Assembly: GCA_019312705.1 (NCBI GenBank)
Contig: JAFDCW010000206.1
Location: forward strand, 1 to 8,992
Source of the DNA: Deltaproteobacteria bacterium
GTDB taxonomy: Bacteria > Myxococcota > Polyangia > Polyangiales > B10-G4
Direction of reading: 5' to 3'
Length of the DNA stretch: 8,992 nt
Part shown: positions 1-4,236 of the stretch, one piece after another
Layout of the letters: each line of letters opens with the position of its first letter
Numbering within the stretch: the stretch's first letter is position 1
The notes under the pieces: generated by a model
Database searches by the model: none
The model's input: only the letters and a program-made list of their open reading frames with translations
Told to the model about the DNA's origin: nothing
Program-made: the position numbers and the translations under genes

Positions 1-1
1 C

Positions 2-94
2 AAGAAGCGCACCGCGAAGAAGGCCGCTCCCAAGAGGGCCGCCAAGAAGCGCACCGCGAAGAAGGCCGCCAAGAAGCGTCGCGCGAAGAAGTAG
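2..94 (+). CDS. Lys/Ala/Arg-rich histone H1-like protein, C-terminal end only (partial)
   Basis: The window opens inside this rightward gene; only the last 30 codons and the TAG stop (92-94) are present. The visible peptide is almost entirely Lys, Arg and Ala with one Pro and two Thr, in KKRTAKKAA-type units. Two copies of a 26-bp identical stretch (2-27 and 44-69) give a 14-residue period. Such tails occur in bacterial histone H1-like proteins, in AlgP-type regulators and as C-terminal extensions of HU; they bind DNA electrostatically and compact or organise the nucleoid. Which of these families it belongs to cannot be decided without the N-terminal part. A strong hairpin terminator follows about 24 bp after the stop, so the gene probably ends its transcript here. 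Confidence 0.75.
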   Translation, partial: KKRTAKKAAPKRAAKKRTAKKAAKKRRAKK

Positions 95-96
95 TC

Positions 97-150
97 GCCT
101 CTTCGAGGCTGATTATCGAACGCCGCCCCGGAGATCCGGGGGCGGCGTTC
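97..150 (+). terminator. Hairpin terminator region after the histone-like gene
   Basis: The main hairpin is 118-150: GAACGCCGCCCCGG (118-131), loop AGAT, then CCGGGGGCGGCGTTC (136-150). It is a 14-bp stem with a single bulged G, very GC-rich. A small hairpin, GCCTC-TTC-GAGGC (97-109), sits between it and the stop codon. There is no long T run after the main stem, only TTCATCGT, so this is a strong stem without a classical U tract. Position directly after a stop codon supports termination of the rightward gene. Confidence 0.7.
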
Positions 151-165
151 ATCGTGCCTCAGCAG

Positions 166-385
166 CTAGTGTGTGATCCAGAGACATGGGAGGGAGGATC
201 GCGACGGGCCGCGGTTTCCTCGCAAGGAAGGAAGCCGAAGGAAATGCAGAGCATTTTCGAGGTTTCCTGACGCCGCGGGGGAGCCGCGGAACCAGCGAGG
301 ACCCTTCCATGTCTCTGGATCACGCACCCGCGGGGGAGCCGCGGAACCAGCGAGGACCCTTCCATGTCTCTGGATCACGCACTAG
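166..385. mobile_element. MITE-like palindromic element with CTAG borders
   Basis: The ends are inverted repeats: 166-189 matches the reverse complement of 362-385 at 23 of 24 positions, the mismatch being T172 against the base opposite G379. Both borders carry CTAG (166-169 and 382-385). The interior is itself an imperfect palindrome centred near 249 on a small hairpin (AAATGC-AGA-GCATTT, 242-256), and the two arms, 171-247 and 251-327, are the same length. No transposase or credible gene fits inside. Some IS5-group insertion sequences target and duplicate YTAR sites such as CTAG, so mobilisation by such an IS is possible; because CTAG is itself a palindrome, it could be part of the repeat rather than a target duplication. 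The element lies between convergent genes and ends at the base before the cytochrome gene's stop codon. A dispersed structural repeat (REP/BIME type) is the alternative. Confidence 0.65.
273..382. repeat. Perfect 55-bp tandem duplication (two copies)
   Basis: Copies at 273-327 and 328-382 are identical base for base and directly adjacent, with no spacer. Each begins CCGCGGGGGAGCCGCGG, which contains two CCGCGG palindromes, and ends GGATCACGCAC, the inner part of the right terminal inverted repeat. The left arm of the surrounding palindrome is symmetrical with the first copy, so the second copy appears to be an added duplication of the right arm. Without it the element would be about 165 bp. 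Confidence 0.95.
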
Positions 386-1282
386 TCATGGCAAGGCTGG
401 TCCGGAGGGGCGCGGCCTCGCGCGTCGCGCCGCCATGTGTTCGAGGTAGGCGATTAGCGCGCTCAGCTCATCCTCCGATACCTGGTCTTCGGTCACGGCT
501 GGCATCTGCGATGCGGGCCAGGCGCGCACCGAGCGGGGGTCTCGGATGATGCGGCGAAGCCCCTCCTCCGTGAGGTACTCGGTCGGGCTCATGGGCCGGT
601 TCAGGTCGGGGCCCATCTCGGCTTCGCCGGCGCCGTTGAACCGATGACAAGGCATGCAGTTGGTCGCGAAGACCTCGAGACCGACACGCACCGGGTGCCC
701 CTCGGGCAGACCCGAGGACGGCATCAATGCCGGGTAGCGCCGAGTCAGGGGCTCTTCGACAGAGAGCCGAGCCAGCTGATAGGGCCACTCCTCGTTCGAG
801 ACGTGGCCTTCGTCGTCACCGGTCCAGACGATCGCAAAGGGGCCCGCCGAAGGACGCCCCCCACCGAGGGGCGGCCAGGGCTCCCCGGCCTCTTCGATGG
901 CCAGGTGTGCCCGGGCACCCGACGACAAGCCCTGGAGTACGCGGTTCGCATGCAGCGGCGCCGAGAACCCGTCCATGCCGTGGGCGTCGAGGATGGCATC
1001 GGGGGCCACCTCGATCCCGGCGAAGAGCACCTCGACCGGGACAGCCTTCAACGTGAGGGGACCGGCCTGGCGGTAAAATCCCCGGTCCCCGAGGCGCACC
1101 TCGTGCACGTCTTCGTGGCCGAGGAGCTGGGTGCGGCAGAACTCCAGTTCGGTCTCGCCGGATCGCACCGTGAGGCAGGGCTCGGCCCCTGGCCTCACGT
1201 CATCACACCCGACAGAGCCGAGCGTCACGAGCGCGGTGAGCGCCGTAGCAATCACCGGAACGCGAGGGTTCGTACCTGTCAC
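386..1282 (-). CDS. Lipoprotein cytochrome c with N-terminal molybdopterin-domain-like half
   Basis: 298 residues from a GTG start (1280-1282); a GAGGT sequence lies about 12 nt upstream of it. Residues 1-26 form a lipoprotein signal ending LGSVGC, with Cys26 as the lipidation site, so the product should be anchored in the envelope. Residues about 60-180 (DGFSAPL near 104, PFAIVW near 148, WPYQLARL near 166) resemble the degenerate sulfite-oxidase-like (oxidoreductase molybdopterin-binding) domain found in some bacterial cytochromes. I see no basis for claiming that it binds the cofactor. Residues about 195-283 are a class I cytochrome c domain with one CMPCH haem site (Cys209, Cys212, His213) and a likely distal ligand Met260 in SQMPAV. 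The architecture suggests periplasmic electron transfer; donor and acceptor are unknown. It lies 45 bp downstream of the DUF4139 lipoprotein gene, probably in the same operon. The stop codon (386-388) touches the palindromic element, and the last 15 residues are an Arg/Pro-rich tail. Confidence 0.88.
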   Translation of the reverse strand: MTGTNPRVPVIATALTALVTLGSVGCDDVRPGAEPCLTVRSGETELEFCRTQLLGHEDVHEVRLGDRGFYRQAGPLTLKAVPVEVLFAGIEVAPDAILDAHGMDGFSAPLHANRVLQGLSSGARAHLAIEEAGEPWPPLGGGRPSAGPFAIVWTGDDEGHVSNEEWPYQLARLSVEEPLTRRYPALMPSSGLPEGHPVRVGLEVFATNCMPCHRFNGAGEAEMGPDLNRPMSPTEYLTEEGLRRIIRDPRSVRAWPASQMPAVTEDQVSEDELSALIAYLEHMAARRARPRPSGPALP

Positions 1283-1327
1283 TTGGACGAGCCTACCTCG
1301 CGCTTCGAGCGCGACCTACTTCTTCTC

Positions 1328-3241
1328 TTACTCCGCTACGACGAGGGTCACGTCCTGAAGTGCTTCGGAGAGGCGGACCGTTTGCTCACTGATGGTCGTG
1401 TCGGCTTCGACGACCTGCCGGGTCAGGTCGGCGACCTGACGGTCGAGGTCCGAGAGACGTTGAACGAGACGACTGCGCAGGTCAGCGGTATTCGGCAGAC
1501 GCCGAATCGACTCGATGTTGCGCCGGGTCTCGTCTGCCTGGGCCGTCAGCGTCATCTTCTGGCGCTGGGCAGTCGCCCGGGTGGCCCGGGCCTCGGTGAG
1601 GGTGGTGCGGATCTCGAGGGCCCTCGTGAGGGCCGGGCCCGCCGCGGCGTCGACCGCGGCCCCGGCGAGGTAGACGCCGATCGCCTCGGCAGCGATCTCG
1701 CTCATGAACTGCACGACCCGCCGGACCGGGGTGCGCTCGACGCTCATCCGCCGGTGTCGCAGGAAGACTTCGACCTCGTCCTCTCCGCCGTTCTGAACTG
1801 TGTAGGTGGTGCGCCGCTCCGAGAAACGTTCGACGATGACCTGGGTATTGGTCACCCGAACGAGGGCGGCGTCGGCCTCGGTGCCCCGAGTCGTCGAACG
1901 AACGGCCACCGAGCGGTCCAGGGCGAAGGGTACGAAGGTCGTCGCGTTCCGGGGGAGCGGCTCGAGCACTCCCTGGCCGAGGAACGACCCGTGACCGAGG
2001 ACGCTGATCGGGCCACGCTCGAGCACGGCGCCGGTCTCGTTCTGGAGGCGCACGACCCGAAACGGATGGGTCCGGGACGTCGGAACGCCGGGGTCCGGCG
2101 CGAAGAGGTGGGCTTCGCGACCGGGCACGCGCTCCGAGAGGATCGCGACCATGGTGGACGCCCCGTCCGGAATGGTCACCGGCTCGTTGAGGTCATAGCG
2201 GGTCACACCATCGCCGAGGACCGCCGAGGCCGCCATGGCGCTGACGCTCTGCTGGGCCATGTTGGCGGAGATGCCGCCGCGGTCGTAGCGATTGTCGGCA
2301 TCCCCGGATTCCTGAATCATGCCCGTGACCGGGGACGGGGAGCGGGCGGGGGGGACGCCGCGTCTGCCTTCGGCACGGCGCGACCGCCGGGGCCGGGCGC
2401 GGCCACTACCGCTGCCAGCACCGTCCATCGGGCCCTGCTCGCCACCCATGGCGTAACCGGCCGAGTCCTCCATGGGTTCCATCTCCTCGGCCATCGCCTG
2501 GGCGGGCGGCGGAGGCGGGGCCTGGGCGAGGGTCGTTTCGCTCATCGGGACCGCCATCACGACCTCGCCGGTATCCGTGATGGTTGGCCGAGGCGGAGTG
2601 ATGGGAGTGCCGAGATCTGAACGGAACGCGATGGGGGTCCCGGTCGTCAGCGAGAGCTCGACGTCGGTCCAGTCTTCGCCGGAGGTATTCTGAACGACCG
2701 CCCACGCTTGCAGCAGCGCTTCGTCTTCATCGATGACGACCCGATACGAAGGGCGCCAGATCGGCGAGCCAACGACGTAGGCGATCATCAGGTCGTGCTC
2801 TTCATCGCCCTGAAGGCGAAGGGTGACGTCGACTCGCTCATCATCTTCTTCGGCCGGCTCGGCGGATGGACGAGGCGGGGGAGGAGCGATCACCGCACCG
2901 CCCTGATAGACGGCGAGGATCTCGGGCCGGCCGGGATCAGTGTCCGCTTCTTCGACCTCCGGCGGCTCGGGCACCTCGAAGGAGACGCTCGAGACGCCCC
3001 CCCCGGCCGTGCGCTCGACGACGGTGAGGGAGGTCAGGAAATCCCCCACGTCGGACTGGCGAACACCGAACTCCAAGCTATCGCCCTCGACCTGGCCGCT
3101 GCGCTCGAAGTAGGCCACGCCGTTTCGGTAGAGCACGACGCGCCGGACCGGCACCTCATCCGAGCCGAGGACCGCCGGCCCGCCCCCACAAGCGCTCGCT
3201 CCGACCAGGAGCAGGAGCCCGATTCCCCATCGCTGATTCAT
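1328..3241 (-). CDS. DUF4139-type lipoprotein with C-terminal coiled coil
   Basis: 637 residues from an ATG (3239-3241). The N-terminus is a lipoprotein signal with Cys18 in GASAC, predicting a lipid-anchored envelope protein. Residues about 30-90 (VRRVVLYRNGVAYF and following) look like the N-terminal beta domain that accompanies DUF4139. DUF4139-type signatures follow: WRPSY at 162-166, QNTSGEDWTDVELSL around 184-198, and SVLGHGSFLGQG near 413-424. A long low-complexity insert occupies about 240-305, going from Pro/Ala-rich through Met/Glu/Gly-rich to Arg/Ser-rich. Residues about 540-637 are strongly heptad-like and probably form a coiled coil; in several relatives the coiled coil is placed earlier in the chain. 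Proteins of this family are annotated as mucoidy inhibitor A-like, but the biochemical role is not established. First gene of a two-gene leftward unit with the cytochrome gene. No clear Shine-Dalgarno sequence precedes the start. Confidence 0.85.
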   Translation of the reverse strand: MNQRWGIGLLLLVGASACGGGPAVLGSDEVPVRRVVLYRNGVAYFERSGQVEGDSLEFGVRQSDVGDFLTSLTVVERTAGGGVSSVSFEVPEPPEVEEADTDPGRPEILAVYQGGAVIAPPPPRPSAEPAEEDDERVDVTLRLQGDEEHDLMIAYVVGSPIWRPSYRVVIDEDEALLQAWAVVQNTSGEDWTDVELSLTTGTPIAFRSDLGTPITPPRPTITDTGEVVMAVPMSETTLAQAPPPPPAQAMAEEMEPMEDSAGYAMGGEQGPMDGAGSGSGRARPRRSRRAEGRRGVPPARSPSPVTGMIQESGDADNRYDRGGISANMAQQSVSAMAASAVLGDGVTRYDLNEPVTIPDGASTMVAILSERVPGREAHLFAPDPGVPTSRTHPFRVVRLQNETGAVLERGPISVLGHGSFLGQGVLEPLPRNATTFVPFALDRSVAVRSTTRGTEADAALVRVTNTQVIVERFSERRTTYTVQNGGEDEVEVFLRHRRMSVERTPVRRVVQFMSEIAAEAIGVYLAGAAVDAAAGPALTRALEIRTTLTEARATRATAQRQKMTLTAQADETRRNIESIRRLPNTADLRSRLVQRLSDLDRQVADLTRQVVEADTTISEQTVRLSEALQDVTLVVAE

Positions 3242-3274
3242 GGCCGAAAGTGACGCACGGAGGGGTGAAAAGGT

Positions 3275-3356
3275 CTACCCCGCACTCCCGGCCACTTCCG
3301 GCCGCCTTTCGGGGGGCTACCCCGCACTCCCGGCGCCACTTCCGTCGGCCTTTCGG
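3275..3356. repeat. Two imperfect direct repeats of about 40 bp in the divergent spacer
   Basis: Copies lie at 3275-3312 and 3317-3356. Both begin CTACCCCGCACTCCCGG, continue with CCACTTCCG and end CCTTTCGG; the second copy has a 2-bp insertion and one or two substitutions. The CCTTTCGG word occurs a third time at 3404-3411. The repeats lie in the 237-bp spacer between the divergently transcribed DUF4139 and HEG-lipoprotein genes. They could be tandem operator sites or a dispersed genomic repeat; the sequence alone does not decide this. Confidence 0.8.
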
Positions 3357-3360
3357 CTCT

Positions 3361-3433
3361 GCGCGACTTTGTCGCGCGGACGCCTCGGGCCGCCGTCGCG
3401 GCGCCTTTCGGGGGGGGGCGCGATATTTTCGCG
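3361..3433. other. Two short perfect hairpins in the divergent spacer
   Basis: The first is GCGCGAC-TTT-GTCGCGC (3361-3377), a perfect 7-bp stem with a 3-base loop. The second is CGCGA-TATTT-TCGCG (3419-3433), a perfect 5-bp stem with an AT loop. Between them is a run of nine or more G residues (3410-3418). The hairpins follow the direct repeats and precede the likely promoter of the HEG-repeat lipoprotein gene. They may be protein-binding dyads or part of a dispersed repeat; no known operator is recognised. Confidence 0.6.
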
Positions 3434-3442
3434 TCCAGCGGC

Positions 3443-3470
3443 TTGCCTAAGGGGCCTCTCGCGCCTATCT
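3443..3470 (+). promoter_or_regulatory. Candidate promoter for the HEG-repeat lipoprotein gene
   Basis: TTGCCT (3443-3448) resembles a -35 box and CTATCT (3465-3470) a -10 box, with 16 bp between them. If used, transcription would begin at about 3477-3479, essentially on the ATG at 3479, giving a leaderless or nearly leaderless mRNA. That would fit the absence of a Shine-Dalgarno sequence at this start. Matches to the consensus are only partial. Confidence 0.28.
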
Positions 3471-3478
3471 CGGGCGCC

Positions 3479-4042
3479 ATGCGTAAAAACATCATGGGTT
3501 GGGCGCTCGCTGCGGCGCTCGTTGGTTGTGGCGGCTCCGGCGGTGACGTCGCCGAGGGCGAAGGCGGCGAGGGACACGCTGGCGGTGAGCACGGTGGTGA
3601 ACACGGTGAGCTCCCGGCCGAGGTCACGGCGTTTCACGACGCTCTGGCGCCGGTGTGGCACGCCGAAGAAGGGGACGTTCGCCGGAACGCCGCGTGCGAG
3701 AACATCCACGTGCTCGATGGCGCCGCCGACGACGTCGAAGCAATGAGCGTGCCCGAAGGCGTCGACGAAAACGCCTGGCACGCTGCGGCGGACGACCTGA
3801 TGGCCGACGTCGATGTGGTCGCCGGAGCCTGCGAAGCAGACGCCGACGACGTCGAGGCGAAGCTCAGCGAAGTGCACGACGCCTTCCACGCCATCGTGGA
3901 GCTCCTGAACCCCGAAGAACACGAGGGCCACGAAGGCCACGAGGCCGGCGAAAGCCACGAAGGTCACGAAGGTCACGAAGGCCACGAAGGCCACGAGGGT
4001 CACGAGACCGAAGAGGCCGAGGAAGCCGAAGCGACGGAATAA
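3479..4042 (+). CDS. Small His/Glu-rich lipoprotein with HEG-repeat tail
   Basis: 187 residues. I chose the ATG at 3479 because it begins a compact lipoprotein signal (MRKNIMGW...ALVGC, Cys17); an in-frame TTG at 3443 would add 12 unsuitable residues, and an internal ATG at 3494 remains possible. After Cys17 come a Gly/Glu/His linker (residues 18-44, three His) and a middle part of about 100 residues (45-145), predicted by eye to be helical. The middle part is acidic, with Cys73 and Cys118 that could pair and scattered His. The tail (148-177) is built of HEG triplets and the end is Glu/Ala-rich. Clustered His and acidic residues in an envelope lipoprotein suggest binding of divalent metals such as Zn, Ni or Cu. 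I do not recognise the family; the helical part loosely recalls cytochrome b562/c'-type bundles but has no CxxCH haem site. It is monocistronic by context, with a convergent helicase gene downstream. Confidence 0.8.
   Translation: MRKNIMGWALAAALVGCGGSGGDVAEGEGGEGHAGGEHGGEHGELPAEVTAFHDALAPVWHAEEGDVRRNAACENIHVLDGAADDVEAMSVPEGVDENAWHAAADDLMADVDVVAGACEADADDVEAKLSEVHDAFHAIVELLNPEEHEGHEGHEAGESHEGHEGHEGHEGHEGHETEEAEEAEATE
3920..4009 (+). repeat. 9-bp coding repeat giving HEG triplets
   Basis: A 9-bp unit, CACGA(A/G)GG(C/T), is repeated in frame. A first block (3920-3946) encodes HEG-HEG-HEA; after GES (3947-3955) a second block (3956-4009) encodes five HEG units and a final HET. Copies differ mainly at synonymous third positions. 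Repeats of this type can expand or contract in whole codons by replication slippage, changing tail length without breaking the frame. Confidence 0.93.
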
Positions 4043-4081
4043 CCAGCCTCGCATGGGGCGTGAGACACAAGCGAGGTGGTT
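4041..4081 (+). terminator. Candidate terminator hairpin overlapping the HEG-lipoprotein stop
   Basis: AACCAGCCTCGC (4041-4052) pairs with GCGAGGTGGTT (4071-4081), an 11-bp stem with one bulged G and an 18-base loop. It begins in the TAA stop codon (4040-4042). The following bases (CCGGTTTCG) hold only a short T run. A second small hairpin, CCTAT-CTTT-ATAGG, lies at 4105-4118. I see no gene, tRNA or further clear signal in the rest of the 194-bp convergent spacer (4043-4236). Confidence 0.4.
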
Positions 4082-4236
4082 CCGGTTTCGAGCAGCCCGC
4101 GGAGCCTATCTTTATAGGTGAGCAGGCAGCGCAGAAAGCGGGGCCAGATCCGGTAGTCAATCCAGCTCCGGTCGACTCACGTCGCCCTCCGCCTTCTTGC
4201 CGACCTCGCGCCGTGGATCACGCCCCAGGCGCGCTG

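Noticed and set aside
273..382. Possible CRISPR array
   Set aside because: The two 55-bp copies are directly adjacent with no spacer and lie inside a palindromic element; there are no cas genes.
159..449. Several short open frames over the palindromic element
   Set aside because: They exist on both strands, simply translate the inverted and tandem repeats, and have no ribosome binding sites.
644..2620. Open frame of 658 codons on the + strand
   Set aside because: It runs antisense across both the cytochrome and DUF4139 genes and their spacer, and its translation has no recognisable domain. Long antisense frames are expected in high-GC coding DNA.
386..3241. A new respiratory or sulfite-oxidising complex
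   Set aside because: The molybdopterin-like part of the cytochrome is degenerate by eye, no partner catalytic subunit is encoded nearby, and DUF4139 has no known redox role. The operon is reported only as a neighbourhood observation.
3317..4054. Apparent membrane protein on the - strand with Val/Phe/Ala-rich segments
   Set aside because: The hydrophobic stretch is only the reverse complement of the HEG repeat codons. The + strand frame has a proper lipoprotein signal and is the real gene.
4043..4236. Possible tRNA or small RNA gene in the convergent spacer
   Set aside because: Small inverted repeats are present, but I found no cloverleaf, acceptor stem or T-loop consensus on either strand.
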